Shown: positions 1 to 10,195, counted from the first letter of the stretch. The stretch is 64,000 nt of DNA from an uncultured Pelagibacteraceae bacterium (GCA_902609685.1 CACLSR010000002.1:1-64000), one strand, 5' to 3'. Made by a program: numbers and translations. Notes: generated from the sequence alone by a model not told the origin.

Positions 1-260
1 CTTTTTCTAATTTTACTGTCATAGGTTCCGCCCATAATTTAAAAGAAATTAAAGTTAAAGAGCTACAAAGAGTTCAAAGCATTTTTATTTCATCACTTTT
101 CAAAAAGAACAAAAATTATTTAGGATTATATAAATTTAAAATTCTTAGAAAATATACTCAAAAAAAAGTTGTCGCTTTAGGTGGAATATCAAAAAAAAAT
201 ATCAAGAAAATAATGTTATTAAATATCTCGAGTATCGCAGGGATTTCTTATTTTAAGTAA
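1..260 (+). CDS. Thiamine-phosphate synthase-like protein, C-terminal part
   Basis: The reading frame is open from the window edge to a TAA at 258-260 and gives about 85 residues. The pattern VIGSAHN, then a GLYKF stretch, then VVALGGISKKNI followed by AGISYF near the end matches the C-terminal half of the TMP synthase/TenI TIM barrel, where the GGI phosphate-binding loop sits. The start lies outside the window. Members of this family join the pyrimidine and thiazole phosphates of thiamine, or act as TenI-type aminohydrolase/tautomerase relatives, and I cannot tell which from this fragment. The sequence is Lys-rich like its neighbours. It ends just before a bidirectional terminator. Confidence 0.65.
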   Translation, partial: FSNFTVIGSAHNLKEIKVKELQRVQSIFISSLFKKNKNYLGLYKFKILRKYTQKKVVALGGISKKNIKKIMLLNISSIAGISYFK

Positions 261-265
261 AAAAA

Positions 266-284
266 AGGCCCCAAAATGGGGCCT
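266..284. terminator. Bidirectional intrinsic terminator
   Basis: A perfect 7-bp stem, AGGCCCC/GGGGCCT, has a 5-nt AAAAT loop. On the + strand it is followed by CTTTT. On the - strand it is followed by at least six T residues. It lies between the convergent ThiE-like gene and the porin gene and probably serves both, more strongly the porin. The G+C-rich stem stands out in this AT-rich sequence. Confidence 0.85.
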
Positions 285-309
285 CTTTTAAATTTAATTT
301 CTAAACTAA

Positions 310-1269
310 TTAGAATGCAAATGAAAGACCGAACTCATAACCTTCATAGTCTTGAGTAGCGTCTGCTTCCATTCCGTCTACTTCGTTCATAGCACCAGCA
401 AGTGTCATTCCACCCATTGTGTATGAAGCTGAGATACCAATTGACTCTTGGTCTGCATCATTAGTCTTGTCAGTCTCTAAAACATGAGAACTTAATCCAA
501 TACTTAAGTCGTCATTTACAGCATATGTAATACCATAAGCAGTTGACTCTTTACCTAATGTAGCAGTCGTGTGACTTGACTCAGATGTTTGAGCACCAAC
601 AGTTAATGGTCCAAATGCATACTTGATATACATAGTGTCTGCATCCTCGTCGATGTTCACACCCATGTCTTTATCTCTAGTAGCATAACCTAATGTTAGG
701 CCTTCTACTTGTTCTGGTGCGAATGATATCGCAAAGTCCATGTATGAATCAGATACAGCAGCTGCACCACCATCGTTTTGGTAAGCCATTTTTACTTGAG
801 CTCCACCAACACTTGGAGAAGTGTAAATAAACATGTTATTTCCACCGCCACCACCGATTACAAGTGGACTTCCAGATGCAGAAGTACCATCTACATCGAT
901 AACGTCCCATGCCTCTTCGTAAGCATTTGGCGTCACATCGTCAACAGCACCCATAGCAGATGAAGCACCATGACCATCGAATACTAGGGTTCCCCAGTCT
1001 CCGCCCATAGACAAGCTGTAGTCATCTAATGTACCACCGTCGATTTCATACTTAACAGTAATAGCGATTCCATTATCAGTTTCACCGCTAGCACTAAAGT
1101 TTAGACTGTCACCCATGTAAAAGCCGTTACCTCTTGTAGCTTTACCTCTGTTAGTGTCGTCGAAATAAATCGCAGCACCACCTGATACTGACATTTCAGC
1201 AGCACCAGCAGAGAAAGAAACTAGAGAACCAGCTAAAGCTGACAATCCGATTTTTTTCAAATTGTTCAT
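310..1269 (-). CDS. Outer-membrane porin, Gram-negative general porin type
   Basis: This is a 319-residue trimeric-type beta-barrel porin for passive solute diffusion across the outer membrane. Residues 1-24 form a Sec signal peptide with cleavage after SFSAGA, giving a mature start near AEMSVSGG. The rest consists of alternating beta-strands rich in Gly, Asp, Ser and Thr. The protein ends in Phe (LSFAF), the aromatic C-terminal signal recognised by the Bam complex. I chose the ATG at 1269 because an AAAGGAG ribosome-binding site lies 8 nt upstream and the signal peptide starts there; an upstream extension has neither. Codon use and G+C are richer than in neighbouring genes, as expected for a very highly expressed protein. 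It is a single-gene unit with a strong terminator. Confidence 0.9.
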   Translation of the reverse strand: MNNLKKIGLSALAGSLVSFSAGAAEMSVSGGAAIYFDDTNRGKATRGNGFYMGDSLNFSASGETDNGIAITVKYEIDGGTLDDYSLSMGGDWGTLVFDGHGASSAMGAVDDVTPNAYEEAWDVIDVDGTSASGSPLVIGGGGGNNMFIYTSPSVGGAQVKMAYQNDGGAAAVSDSYMDFAISFAPEQVEGLTLGYATRDKDMGVNIDEDADTMYIKYAFGPLTVGAQTSESSHTTATLGKESTAYGITYAVNDDLSIGLSSHVLETDKTNDADQESIGISASYTMGGMTLAGAMNEVDGMEADATQDYEGYEFGLSFAF

Positions 1270-1378
1270 ATTAATTACTCCTTTTTGATTGTTTAATATT
1301 AATAATAAACACCCGCAAATTATCATTTTTAGTCACAAAAACCCCAAAATTAGCCTTTTTTTTCAATTAATTTTAATG

Positions 1379-1398
1379 GTGTTGTATTTATGCAACAC
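1379..1398. promoter_or_regulatory. Inverted repeat upstream of porin
   Basis: GTGTTG and CAACAC, separated by 8 nt, form a perfect 6-bp inverted repeat about 110 bp upstream of the porin start. It lies in the 202-bp divergent gap between the porin and the DUF3576 lipoprotein gene. It could be an operator or a weak RNA hairpin. No convincing sigma-70 promoter pair could be fixed nearby, so the role is open. Confidence 0.3.
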
Positions 1399-1471
1399 AA
1401 ATTATATGAATTTTTTTATAAATTAGGCATTTAAATGTATATTTATTTAAATTTCATTTTAAAAACTGAAA

Positions 1472-2044
1472 ATGTTTAAAATTCTAAAATCTATAAAATT
1501 AGCATTAATAGTATCTTTAATTTTTACTTTAGCATCGTGCAGCAAAGGTTTCTTCAAACCTGGTGATGCAAGAAAAAATCCACCTGATCCTAAACTTAGA
1601 GTTAAGAAGAATTTAGAGGAAGGAAAAGGTTTTAGATTAAATACAGCCCTTAAAGGAAACAGGGGCGGAACTAACTTTGAATTTGCGAGTTCAAACGAAC
1701 TATGGAGAGCCTCACTAGATGTTTTAGATTTTATGCCCCTAACCTCTGCAAATTATAGTGGTGGTATAATTATTACAGATTGGTACTCTGAACAGGGTAA
1801 TGCTGAAGAGTCTATAAAAATTACAATTAGATTTTTAAGTAATGAAGTAAGATCTGATGCAATAGATGTTGATGTTTTCTATAAAAAATGCATCGCCAAT
1901 AACAATTGTAAAATTAATAAACAGGATGGACAATTAAAAAAGGAAATTACAAGACAAATACTTGCTAAAGCAGCAATATATAAAAAACAATCAAAAGATA
2001 AAAACTTCACGCCTTATAATAACGTGTCCACTCCTGGTGACTAA
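1472..2044 (+). CDS. DUF3576-family outer-membrane lipoprotein
   Basis: This is a 190-residue predicted lipoprotein. An N-terminal hydrophobic segment ends in the lipobox LASC, so Cys23 would be lipidated. The conserved core contains FEFASSNELWRASLDVLDF and then GGIIITDWYS, which is the hallmark of the DUF3576 family in alphaproteobacteria. The molecular role is unknown. It lies directly upstream of leuS and lptE, an arrangement I recall as conserved, which hints at a link to envelope assembly. The residue after Cys is Ser, consistent with outer-membrane sorting by Lol. Two cysteines near residues 139 and 145 could form a disulfide. Confidence 0.85.
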   Translation: MFKILKSIKLALIVSLIFTLASCSKGFFKPGDARKNPPDPKLRVKKNLEEGKGFRLNTALKGNRGGTNFEFASSNELWRASLDVLDFMPLTSANYSGGIIITDWYSEQGNAEESIKITIRFLSNEVRSDAIDVDVFYKKCIANNNCKINKQDGQLKKEITRQILAKAAIYKKQSKDKNFTPYNNVSTPGD

Positions 2045-2074
2045 TAGTTACAAAATAATTGATAACTAATTATT

Positions 2075-4609
2075 ATGAGTAGATACAACTTTAAATCAGT
2101 AGAAAATAAATGGCAAAATTATTGGGAGAAAAACAAAAGTTTTAAGGTAAAAACAAATCCTGCTAAAAAAAAATTTTATTGTCTTGAAATGTTCCCTTAT
2201 CCATCAGGAAAAATTCATATGGGACACGTGCGAAATTATACCATTGGAGATGTACTTGCTCGTTATAAATTTTTAAAAGGATATAATGTTTTACATCCTA
2301 TGGGATGGGATTCTTTTGGTATGCCAGCTGAAAATGCAGCCAAACAAAATAATTTAGACCCAAAAAAATGGACTGAAACAAATATCCTCAATATGAAATC
2401 TCAACTGAAAAGATTAGGTTTATCAATCGATTGGGATAGAGAAATTTCAACCTGCAATAAGGATTATTACAAACATCAGCAAGCCTTTTTTCTTGATTTG
2501 TTTGAGAAAAAACTTGTTTACAGAAAAGAAAATTATGTCAATTGGGACCCAGTGGATGAGACTGTTCTTGCAAATGAACAGGTTATTGATGGGAAGGGCT
2601 GGCGTTCAGGAGCTGTAGTTGAAAGAAAAAAATTAAATCAGTGGTTTTTTAATATATCAAAATTTTCTCAGGAGTTGTTAGATGGTTTAGAAAAATTAGA
2701 TGATTGGCCAAACAAAGTTAAAGTAATGCAAAAAAATTGGATTGGAAAGTCGTTTGGGTGTGAAATTGATTTTAAAATTGAAGGTGATCTACCAGTGAAA
2801 AATATCAAATGCTTTACTACACGACCTGATACACTTTTTGGATTTTCTTTTCTTGCACTATCTGTAGATCATGAGATTTCCAAATTTTTTAATGACAAGG
2901 AAGACTTTTTAAATTTTAAAAACGAATGTTCTAAAACGGGTACAACTGAAGAAGCTATAGCAGTTGGTGAAAAAATTGGCTATAAAACTAACTTAAAAGC
3001 TATAAATCCTTTAAATCCAAACCAAAAAGTACCGGTATATTTTGCAAATTTTGTTCTTATGGATTACGGGTTTGGTGCTGTATTTGGTTGTCCAGCTCAT
3101 GATCAAAGAGATTTTGATTTTGCTAAAAAATATAAACTAGAAATCAAAACAGTTGTTAGACCAAATGAGGAAAACAAAAAATTTAAAGTAAATAATGAAG
3201 CATATTCAGGACCAGGTGTTTTAATTAATTCAGATTTCCTGAATGGTTTGGAAGCACCAGAAAAATCTGTTCTTGAAACTATTAAAATTTTAGAGCAAAG
3301 AAAATTAGGTAAAAAACAAATTAACTTTAGGTTAAAAGATTGGGGTGTATCTCGGCAAAGATACTGGGGATGCCCAATCCCAATAGCATATGATGAAGAA
3401 GGCACTGCTTACCCTATTCCAAAAACAATGCTGCCAGTAGAGCTACCAGAAAATATAGATCTTAAAGTTAAAGGTAATCCACTTGATAGTCAGGATAGTT
3501 GGAAAGAAGTTACTATAAATGGAAAAAAATTATTAAGAGAGACAGATACTTTAGACACATTTGTCTGTTCATCTTGGTATTATCTAAGATTTTGTTCTCC
3601 AAATGAGATTGGATATGGATTTAAAAAAGAGGATGTAGATTATTGGATGCCAGTTGATCAGTATATAGGTGGTGTTGAACATGCAATTTTACATTTACTT
3701 TATTCAAGATTTTTTATGCAAGCTTTGGCTCATGATAATAAAGATTTTAATATATTAGAACCTTTTAGTGGTTTGTTCACTCAAGGAATGGTCTGTCATG
3801 AAACTTATAAAGACCCTGATAATAATTGGGTTGGTCCTGACGAGATTGAAAATATTGATGGAAAAAAGTATCTAAGAAATGACAAATCTAAATTGATTTC
3901 TGTTGGGCCATCAGAGTCAATGTCAAAATCTAAAAAAAATACAATCGATCCAGAAGGTATCATTTCTAATTATGGGGCTGACTCAGCAAGATTGTTTATA
4001 TTGTCAGATAGTCCACCGGAAAAAGATGTTCAATGGTCTGAAGAGGGAATCATTTCATCCTTCAAATTCATCCAAAAACTTTGGAATTTAAATGAAAAAA
4101 TTCTTAACCAAATAAATCAAGATCACCAGAAAGATCATGACGAAGAGATTAAAAAATATACAAACAGATATCTTAAAAAAATTCATGATAATCTTGAGAG
4201 TTTTGGTTACAATAAAATTGTTGCAAACTTGTATGAGATGTATTCCTTTTTAAATAAACAAATAGAAAAAAAATACACAAAACAAACATTGATTGTAAAT
4301 TATCAAAAAATTTTAATTACGATGACACTGGTTGTACCCCACTTTGCCAATGAGTGTTTAGCAATTATGAATACTAAAAATATCACGTGGCCCGAGTACG
4401 ATGTCTCAATACTAAAAGATGATATTATTAATGTTGTTATCCAGATTAATGGAAAAAAAAGAGGTATTGTTCAGACAAAAATGAATATTAACGAGGAAAA
4501 ACTCTTTAAATTAATTCAGAATGATGAGAAAATAATGAAATATATTACTCAAAAAGAAATAAAAAGAAAAATTTATATTAAGGATAAACTTTTAAACATA
4601 ATTATTTAA
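2075..4609 (+). CDS. leuS: Leucyl-tRNA synthetase
   Basis: This 844-residue class I aminoacyl-tRNA synthetase charges tRNA-Leu. The HIGH-type motif is HMGH at residues 48-51, preceded by PYPSG. The KMSKS-type loop at about 616-620 reads SMSKSK, so the first lysine is Ser while the catalytic second lysine is kept. The editing domain (CP1) lies between them, with TTRPDTLFG near residue 250. The length fits bacterial LeuRS (about 860). It starts 30 bp after the DUF3576 lipoprotein gene, and the next gene starts immediately after its stop, so these genes are probably co-transcribed. Confidence 0.97.
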   Translation: MSRYNFKSVENKWQNYWEKNKSFKVKTNPAKKKFYCLEMFPYPSGKIHMGHVRNYTIGDVLARYKFLKGYNVLHPMGWDSFGMPAENAAKQNNLDPKKWTETNILNMKSQLKRLGLSIDWDREISTCNKDYYKHQQAFFLDLFEKKLVYRKENYVNWDPVDETVLANEQVIDGKGWRSGAVVERKKLNQWFFNISKFSQELLDGLEKLDDWPNKVKVMQKNWIGKSFGCEIDFKIEGDLPVKNIKCFTTRPDTLFGFSFLALSVDHEISKFFNDKEDFLNFKNECSKTGTTEEAIAVGEKIGYKTNLKAINPLNPNQKVPVYFANFVLMDYGFGAVFGCPAHDQRDFDFAKKYKLEIKTVVRPNEENKKFKVNNEAYSGPGVLINSDFLNGLEAPEKSVLETIKILEQRKLGKKQINFRLKDWGVSRQRYWGCPIPIAYDEEGTAYPIPKTMLPVELPENIDLKVKGNPLDSQDSWKEVTINGKKLLRETDTLDTFVCSSWYYLRFCSPNEIGYGFKKEDVDYWMPVDQYIGGVEHAILHLLYSRFFMQALAHDNKDFNILEPFSGLFTQGMVCHETYKDPDNNWVGPDEIENIDGKKYLRNDKSKLISVGPSESMSKSKKNTIDPEGIISNYGADSARLFILSDSPPEKDVQWSEEGIISSFKFIQKLWNLNEKILNQINQDHQKDHDEEIKKYTNRYLKKIHDNLESFGYNKIVANLYEMYSFLNKQIEKKYTKQTLIVNYQKILITMTLVVPHFANECLAIMNTKNITWPEYDVSILKDDIINVVIQINGKKRGIVQTKMNINEEKLFKLIQNDEKIMKYITQKEIKRKIYIKDKLLNIII

Positions 4610-5065
4610 ATGCTTAAAAAGATTTTTTTCATAATTTTATCATTAAATCTACTTACACATTGTGAATATAAGCCTGTTTATTCTAAACAGAACAATGCTG
4701 GTTTAAAAATTATGATATCAGGTTTTACAGGTGATAAAGATATCAATAATTTTATAGCGTCAAATGTTAATAGGAGTAGTAAAAATGAATCTAACGACAT
4801 TGTTAAAATAAATTTTAATACAAATTATACAAAAAAAATTTTGGCAAAAAATAGTGCGGGCACAATTACTGACTATCAAAGTGATGTGGTAACAACATTT
4901 GTTATAAGAAAAGATGACAATACAGAAAATTTTGTTGTAAGAGATAAATTTAATTTTAAAAAAATGACTGATAAGTATGAGGAAAAAAATTATGAGCTAA
5001 ATATCAAGCGAAATCTTGCAAATTCAATATCACAAAAGCTGATACTTAGATTAGCCGCAAATTAA
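4610..5065 (+). CDS. lptE: LPS-assembly lipoprotein LptE-like
   Basis: This is a 151-residue predicted lipoprotein. A short N-terminal hydrophobic stretch ends in LLTHC with Cys18 as the lipidated residue, followed by EYKPVY, a motif typical of the alphaproteobacterial LptE/RlpB family. LptE plugs the LptD barrel that inserts lipopolysaccharide into the outer membrane. Its ATG begins directly after the leuS stop, and its TAA overlaps the ATG of holA as TAATG. The leuS-lptE-holA order is the common proteobacterial one and supports the assignment, because sequence similarity in this family is weak. Confidence 0.8.
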   Translation: MLKKIFFIILSLNLLTHCEYKPVYSKQNNAGLKIMISGFTGDKDINNFIASNVNRSSKNESNDIVKINFNTNYTKKILAKNSAGTITDYQSDVVTTFVIRKDDNTENFVVRDKFNFKKMTDKYEEKNYELNIKRNLANSISQKLILRLAAN

Positions 5066-6057
5066 TGATTCTAAAAACATTTGAGATAAATAAAATATCA
5101 AACCAGGCAACTTTTTTTTTGTTATATGGAAAAAATGAAGGTTTAAAAACTGAGTGTATTAATGAAATTTTAAAAAAAAATGATGGAAAAATTTTTAATT
5201 ATGATGAAAAACAAATAAAAGATGAAATTGAAAATTTTTATGAAAACATATTATCTGGTTCATTATTTGAAAACAGCAAAATTATAATAATCAATAGAGC
5301 TTCAGATAAAATTGTAGAAATAATTCAGGAGTTAATAAATCGGAATATAACTAACACTAAAATAATTATTAATGCTGATATTCTTGAAAAAAAATCAAAA
5401 CTCAGATCTTTATTTGAAAAAAAACAAGATTTAATTTGTATTCCTACATACCCTGATAATAATGATACCCTTTCTAAATTAAGTGCTACATTTTTTAGAA
5501 AAGAAAATATTACAATTTCACAACAAAATATTAATTTAATAGTGGAAAAATGTAACGGAGATAGGAACAGTTTAAAAAACGAACTTAATAAAATCAAAAA
5601 TTATTTGATAAATAAAAAAAAAATATCGTCTGAGGAGATTTTAAAGTTAATTAATTTAAGTGAAAATTATGAATTATCAGAATTAATCGATAATTGTTTA
5701 GCCAAAAACAAAAAAAAAGTAACAAATATTCTAAATGAGAATAACTATAATTCAGACGATTGTATAATAATTCTAAGAACTTTTTTGTCAAAAGCAAAGA
5801 GAATTCTGAAACTTGCTGTTCAACTAGAACAAAACAAAGACATTTTCAAAACAATTAATTCAGCTAGACCACCAATTTTTTGGAAAGACAAAGAAATTTT
5901 AAAAATTCAACTTAATAAATGGAAACCAAACCAGATCAAAAGGCTGATTAACGAAATAACTAATATTGAACTCGAGATTAAGAACAATTACAATAATTCA
6001 ATACTTATTATTAAAAACTTCATCTTTGAACAAAGTTATACTCAAACTAGTAATTAG
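5065..6057 (+). CDS. holA: DNA polymerase III delta subunit
   Basis: This 330-residue protein would be the clamp-loader delta subunit, which opens the beta sliding clamp during replication. The start FFLLYGKNEGLK and a later EKCNGDRNSLKNELNKI segment match the HolA family, and the length (about 330-345) fits. The delta subunit has no working P-loop, and none is visible here. Translation is probably coupled to lptE through the TAATG overlap. Its 3' end overlaps the 3' end of parB on the other strand by 11 bp. It is very Lys/Asn-rich, like all neighbours. Confidence 0.85.
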   Translation: MILKTFEINKISNQATFFLLYGKNEGLKTECINEILKKNDGKIFNYDEKQIKDEIENFYENILSGSLFENSKIIIINRASDKIVEIIQELINRNITNTKIIINADILEKKSKLRSLFEKKQDLICIPTYPDNNDTLSKLSATFFRKENITISQQNINLIVEKCNGDRNSLKNELNKIKNYLINKKKISSEEILKLINLSENYELSELIDNCLAKNKKKVTNILNENNYNSDDCIIILRTFLSKAKRILKLAVQLEQNKDIFKTINSARPPIFWKDKEILKIQLNKWKPNQIKRLINEITNIELEIKNNYNNSILIIKNFIFEQSYTQTSN

Positions 6058-6886
6058 ATTTAATTATATCAATTATTTTGTTTAACTGCTCAATATCATG
6101 ATAGGCAAAGGTGATTGTTCCTTTATTTTTTCTAGTATTTTTAATCACAACATTTAAACCAATCTTGTCAGATATAGATTTTTCAAGATTTACAATATTA
6201 GGATCGTTAGATTTTGCATAAAAACCTTTTTTTTTCTTAAAAATTTTAACAAAGTTTTCTGATTGACGAACGGAGAGTTTTTTTTCAATAATCTTTTGAG
6301 CCACGAAACTTGCATTTTCAAGCCCAACTAATATTTTTGCATGTCCAGCAGATAACTTTTTTAACTCTATTAAATTTAATACATCGCTTGGTAAAGTTAA
6401 TATTCTTAAACAATTCGTAATATAACTTCTGCTTTTTCCAATAAATTTTGAAACTTTTTCTTGATCATAAGAAAAATCGTTAATTAGTCTTTGATAGCCT
6501 TGGGCTTCTTCAAGTGGATTAAGGTCATTTCTTTGAACGTTTTCGACAATTGCAAATTCTAATGATTTCAAATCATCTGCTTCTGTGACGACTACTGGGA
6601 CATCGTGGAGACCTGCTTTCTGAGCTGCAAGCCATCGTCTTTCTCCAGCTATAATTTCATACTTTGAATTTTCATTAGATTTACGAACAATAATAGGTTG
6701 AATAATTCCTCTTTCTTTAATTGATTTTTGAAGATCATTTAAACTTTCTTCATCAAAGATTTTTCTAGGTTGAAATTTATTCGGATAAAGATCTCCAATT
6801 GACAGTTTATTAGTTGTTTTCTCAACTTTAGTTTCACCGATTAGTGATGATAACCCCCTACCTAACCCCTTTTTAATTTTATTCAC
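6047..6886 (-). CDS. parB: Chromosome-partitioning protein ParB
   Basis: This 279-residue CTP-dependent DNA clamp loads at parS and partitions the origin region. Residues 1-18 carry the ParA-stimulating segment GLGRGLSSLIG. The ParB/Spo0J nuclease-like CTP-binding domain includes GERRW at 81-85 and ENVQRNDLNPLEEA. A helix-turn-helix (KFIGKSRSYITNCLRIL) follows, with dimerisation at the C-terminus. The start codon is GTG, overlapping the parA stop as TAGTG. A matching parS site lies about 1.4 kb away inside rsmG. parA and parB form the usual pair near the origin. Confidence 0.95.
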   Translation of the reverse strand: MNKIKKGLGRGLSSLIGETKVEKTTNKLSIGDLYPNKFQPRKIFDEESLNDLQKSIKERGIIQPIIVRKSNENSKYEIIAGERRWLAAQKAGLHDVPVVVTEADDLKSLEFAIVENVQRNDLNPLEEAQGYQRLINDFSYDQEKVSKFIGKSRSYITNCLRILTLPSDVLNLIELKKLSAGHAKILVGLENASFVAQKIIEKKLSVRQSENFVKIFKKKKGFYAKSNDPNIVNLEKSISDKIGLNVVIKNTRKNKGTITFAYHDIEQLNKIIDIIKSNY

Positions 6887-7680
6887 TAAGCTGCACTCCC
6901 TATTTGACTTTCTTGATTTATAAATTCGTCTGTAAAACTGTAGTATGATTTACTTCCAAGACAATTTTTATCATAAATTAAAACGGGTACTCCATGAGAT
7001 GGTGCTTCAGATAATCTAACGTTACGCGGAATTACTGTTTGATATACTTTTTCTTTAAAATAATTTCTTGCTTCTTGTTCAACTTGTGATGATAATTTAT
7101 TTCTTCTGTCATACATTGTTAAAAGTATCCCTTGAATTTCCAAACTAGGATTTAAATTAATTTTTATACGATCAATTGTTTTCATTAGTTGAGTTAAGCC
7201 TTCTAATGCAAAAAATTCTGTCTGAAGGGGAACTAAGAGTGAGTTTGAGCACACAAGAGCCATCACAGTCAATAGACTAAGAGAGGGTGGACAATCTATG
7301 AGTATATAATCGTATAATCCCCCAGAATCGTTTAAATACGCTGCTAATTTAATCTTTAATATAAACGCTCGATCACTATCCCCAGCTGTTTCGACCTCTA
7401 GACCTGATAAATCGACATTGGAAGTTATCAAATCAAGATTATCAAATTTAGTTTTTTTTATTACTTCTGAGATAGTCTTAGTTCCATTCAAAATGCCATA
7501 AATAGTCTCATCTGACCTTTCTAAATTGGATAAACCAAGACCAGTTGTTGCATTACCTTGAGGATCTAAATCAATAACTAGAATTTTTTTATTTTGTTGA
7601 GATAATGCAGACGCGAGATTGATTACAGTTGTTGTTTTACCAACACCACCTTTCTGATTTATTATTGAAATAATTTTCAT
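6886..7680 (-). CDS. parA: Chromosome-partitioning ATPase ParA
   Basis: This is a 264-residue deviant-Walker ATPase that forms a nucleoid-bound gradient used by ParB-parS complexes to segregate the origin. The deviant Walker A motif KGGVGKT is at residues 10-16, with the signature lysine at 10. LVIDLDPQGNATTG marks the A' region, and YILIDCPPSL is Walker B. The length fits chromosomal Soj/ParA proteins. The ATG overlaps the rsmG stop by one base, so rsmG, parA and parB are probably translated from one message. Confidence 0.96.
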   Translation of the reverse strand: MKIISIINQKGGVGKTTTVINLASALSQQNKKILVIDLDPQGNATTGLGLSNLERSDETIYGILNGTKTISEVIKKTKFDNLDLITSNVDLSGLEVETAGDSDRAFILKIKLAAYLNDSGGLYDYILIDCPPSLSLLTVMALVCSNSLLVPLQTEFFALEGLTQLMKTIDRIKINLNPSLEIQGILLTMYDRRNKLSSQVEQEARNYFKEKVYQTVIPRNVRLSEAPSHGVPVLIYDKNCLGSKSYYSFTDEFINQESQIGSAA

Positions 7681-8324
7681 TAAATTTTTTTTTCCATATT
7701 TTTTATATTTAACAAAAAGGAATCCTTACTAGTTAAACTTTTTTTTTCCTCATATTCTAAATCCCAAATCTTAAGAGTATCATTTAATATTTTTCTCCCA
7801 CTTTTGCCCATGAATAAAATAATATTTTTATATTTCTGAAAATTTTTTTGCACTAAATCAAGGATTATGGGCATTGGTTTAAATGCTCTGGACATAATCG
7901 TTCCAGTTTTAATATTTTTAATTTTATAAATATCTTTTTGTATTATCTCTGTATTCAATTCTAATTTTTCTGAGACATCTTTTAAAAAAAGGCATTTATG
8001 ATAACTTTTTTCATAAAGTTTTATTTGCATACTTTTTTTTAATTTCTTCATTAAGATTGCAATGATTAATCCAGGCATACCACCTCCAGATCCTAAATCG
8101 TAGGTTGTATTACTATTTAAATCAACAAAATCAACTATTTGTGCAGAATCTATAATATGTCTGTGTCTAATAGCCTCTTTATCAGAGTTTTTTTTACTAA
8201 TTATATTAATTTCCTCATTTTTCTTTTGAATCATGCTTATTAAATTTTCAAGATCATTACAAGTTTCACGTGAAACATTAGATTTTAGAATTTGAGAGTA
8301 ATTTTTAGAAATTTTCGAATCCAT
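7680..8324 (-). CDS. rsmG: 16S rRNA m7G527 methyltransferase
   Basis: This is a 214-residue SAM-dependent methyltransferase that modifies G527 in the 530 loop of 16S rRNA. The SAM-binding motif DLGSGGGMPGL lies at about residues 76-86. NVSRET at residues 16-21 is encoded by the parS element, as in many bacteria that carry parS in rsmG. The ATG overlaps the mnmG stop as TAATG. mnmG-rsmG-parA-parB is the classic origin-proximal order. The protein is of normal length with no sign of damage. Confidence 0.93.
   Translation of the reverse strand: MDSKISKNYSQILKSNVSRETCNDLENLISMIQKKNEEINIISKKNSDKEAIRHRHIIDSAQIVDFVDLNSNTTYDLGSGGGMPGLIIAILMKKLKKSMQIKLYEKSYHKCLFLKDVSEKLELNTEIIQKDIYKIKNIKTGTIMSRAFKPMPIILDLVQKNFQKYKNIILFMGKSGRKILNDTLKIWDLEYEEKKSLTSKDSFLLNIKNMEKKI
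8262..8277. other. parS centromere site inside rsmG
   Basis: The 16-mer AGTTTCACGTGAAACA contains the perfect 14-bp palindrome GTTTCACGTGAAAC (8263-8276) and differs from the consensus parS TGTTTCACGTGAAACA only at the first base. It is read as codons 17-20 of rsmG plus flanks. ParB clamps would load here and spread. It lies about 10.5 kb from the proposed oriC, a typical parS-oriC distance. I saw no second copy in the window. Confidence 0.93.
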
Positions 8325-10195
8325 TAAGCTATATGCTTAATAGACTTTCTTTTAACGTGTGACAACAAAATATATACAGCTGCTGGAGTTATTCCATCAA
8401 TTCGTAGCGCTTGCCCCATAGTTTTTGGTCTTATTTCCTTAAATTTAGCTTTTACCTCGTTAGATAAACCTGAAAATTGATCATAGTCAATGTTATCAGG
8501 AATAATGAGGTTTTCATCCTTTTTAAAGGCAATAATATCTGCATTTTGCTTCTTTAAATAACCTCTGTAATGAGAGTTAATCTCTATTTGCTCATCAATT
8601 TCAGATCCAAAATCTCTAATCTCAGGCCAAATTTTACGCATTTTACACATATTAGCACCTTTTTGTGCTAGAATTTCATCCGCTGACCTCAAAATACCAT
8701 CTTTTGCAATTTTGATACCATGTTTTTCTGCTTTTGTTGGAGATATGCTTAAACTAGACATTTGTAGAGATACTTTACTCATTTTGACAAATTTATCCTC
8801 AAACTTTAACTTTCTATCTTTAGATACTAAACCTATTTTAATACCTTTGTTAGTAAGTCTTAAATCGGCATTATCTGCTCTCAAGCTAAGCCTGTACTCA
8901 GCTCTTGATGTAAACATTCTATAGGGTTCAGCTACGCCTTTAGTAACCAAATCATCAATCATCACTCCAATATAGGCATCTGACCTATCTAGGATGAATG
9001 GCTCTTTATTCATAAATGACATTGCAGCATTCACACCAGCTACAAGACCTTGGGCTGCAGCCTCTTCATATCCAGTGGTACCGTTTATCTGACCAGCTAA
9101 ATACAAGTTTTTAATTTTTTTAGTCTCGAGGGTTAAAAAGAGCTCCCTGGGGTCCACGTAGTCGTATTCTATAGCATATCCTGGTCTAATCATTTTGACA
9201 TTTTCTAAACCATTGATATTATTGAGTATTTCAATTTGTACTACCTCAGGTAATGAATTTGAAATTCCATTTGGGTAAATTGTATGATCATTTAGCCCCT
9301 CGGGCTCTAAAAATATTTGATGTCTAGTCTTCTCTGCAAATTTAACTATTTTATCCTCTATTGATGGACAATACCTTGGACCTACACCTTTAATGCTACC
9401 GGAGTACATTGCACTCTTAGATAGATTCTTCTCAATTATCCTATGCACCTTTTCGTTAGTGTAGGTCATTGAACATGACACTTGTTTATTGTTTACTGAT
9501 TTCGTTAAGAATGAAAAAAAGTAGGGATTTTCATCTGCTACTTGTTTTTCCAAATCTTTGAAATTTATTGTCCTCGCATCCAGTCTCGGGGGAGTACCTG
9601 TTTTTAATCGCCCTATTTTAAATTTATATTTTTCTAATTGTTCACTCAAACCTGTACTAGGTTTTTCATTATATCTTCCAGCGGGCGTACGTTTATCGCC
9701 TATATGTATTAATCCATTTAAAAAAGTACCAGTTGTAAGTATCATTTTATTACAATTAATCTTATTACCTTTTAATGTTAAAAAGCTATTTATTGTATTA
9801 TTTGAAAAAATAAACTTAATTACTGGATCTGAAAAAATGCTTAAATTACAATAGTTTACAAGTTTTTCTTGCATAAATTTCTTATATAATGATCTATCAG
9901 ATTGAGTTCTTGGTCCTCTCACAGCTGGTCCTCTACTTCTATTCAGTAACCTAAATTGTATTCCTGATTTATCTGCAATCTCTCCCATTACACCGTCTAA
10001 TGCATCTATTTCTCTTACTAAATGACCTTTACCTAAACCACCAATGGCCGGATTACATGACATCTCACCAATAGTATTTTTATCGTGAGTAAATAGGGCA
10101 GTATTTACACCTAGACGAGCTGAAGCAGCAGCAGCTTCACACCCAGCATGACCACCTCCTATTACAACTACATCAAATGAAAATTCATTTTTCAT
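8324..10195 (-). CDS. mnmG: tRNA U34 carboxymethylaminomethyl synthase, FAD subunit
   Basis: This 623-residue FAD protein acts with MnmE to put the (carboxymethyl)aminomethyl group on wobble U34 of several tRNAs. The N-terminal FAD-binding motif [13 protein letters not shown] is at residues 10-22. [17 protein letters not shown] and later [11 protein letters not shown] are family signatures, the latter with the conserved active-site Cys. The C-terminal helical tRNA/MnmE-binding domain is complete, with a [10 protein letters not shown] segment near residue 603. Its partner mnmE is 39 bp upstream in the same direction, so both subunits are co-expressed. Confidence 0.97.
   Translation of the reverse strand: MKNEFSFDVVVIGGGHAGCEAAAASARLGVNTALFTHDKNTIGEMSCNPAIGGLGKGHLVREIDALDGVMGEIADKSGIQFRLLNRSRGPAVRGPRTQSDRSLYKKFMQEKLVNYCNLSIFSDPVIKFIFSNNTINSFLTLKGNKINCNKMILTTGTFLNGLIHIGDKRTPAGRYNEKPSTGLSEQLEKYKFKIGRLKTGTPPRLDARTINFKDLEKQVADENPYFFSFLTKSVNNKQVSCSMTYTNEKVHRIIEKNLSKSAMYSGSIKGVGPRYCPSIEDKIVKFAEKTRHQIFLEPEGLNDHTIYPNGISNSLPEVVQIEILNNINGLENVKMIRPGYAIEYDYVDPRELFLTLETKKIKNLYLAGQINGTTGYEEAAAQGLVAGVNAAMSFMNKEPFILDRSDAYIGVMIDDLVTKGVAEPYRMFTSRAEYRLSLRADNADLRLTNKGIKIGLVSKDRKLKFEDKFVKMSKVSLQMSSLSISPTKAEKHGIKIAKDGILRSADEILAQKGANMCKMRKIWPEIRDFGSEIDEQIEINSHYRGYLKKQNADIIAFKKDENLIIPDNIDYDQFSGLSNEVKAKFKEIRPKTMGQALRIDGITPAAVYILLSHVKRKSIKHIA

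Noticed and set aside
778-963. Open frame opposite the porin gene
   Set aside because: It is antisense to a clear porin with signal peptide and terminator; the translation has no family features.
3918-3935. Altered KMSKS loop in LeuRS as a sign of inactivity
   Set aside because: Only the first, variable Lys is changed (SMSKSK); the catalytic Lys and the rest of the enzyme are intact.
4093-5700. Poly-A and poly-T runs as terminators
   Set aside because: Runs of six to nine A or T are everywhere in this genome and here lack a stem and lie within genes.
9558-9854. Open frame opposite mnmG
   Set aside because: It is an antisense shadow of a highly conserved gene, with no ribosome-binding site.
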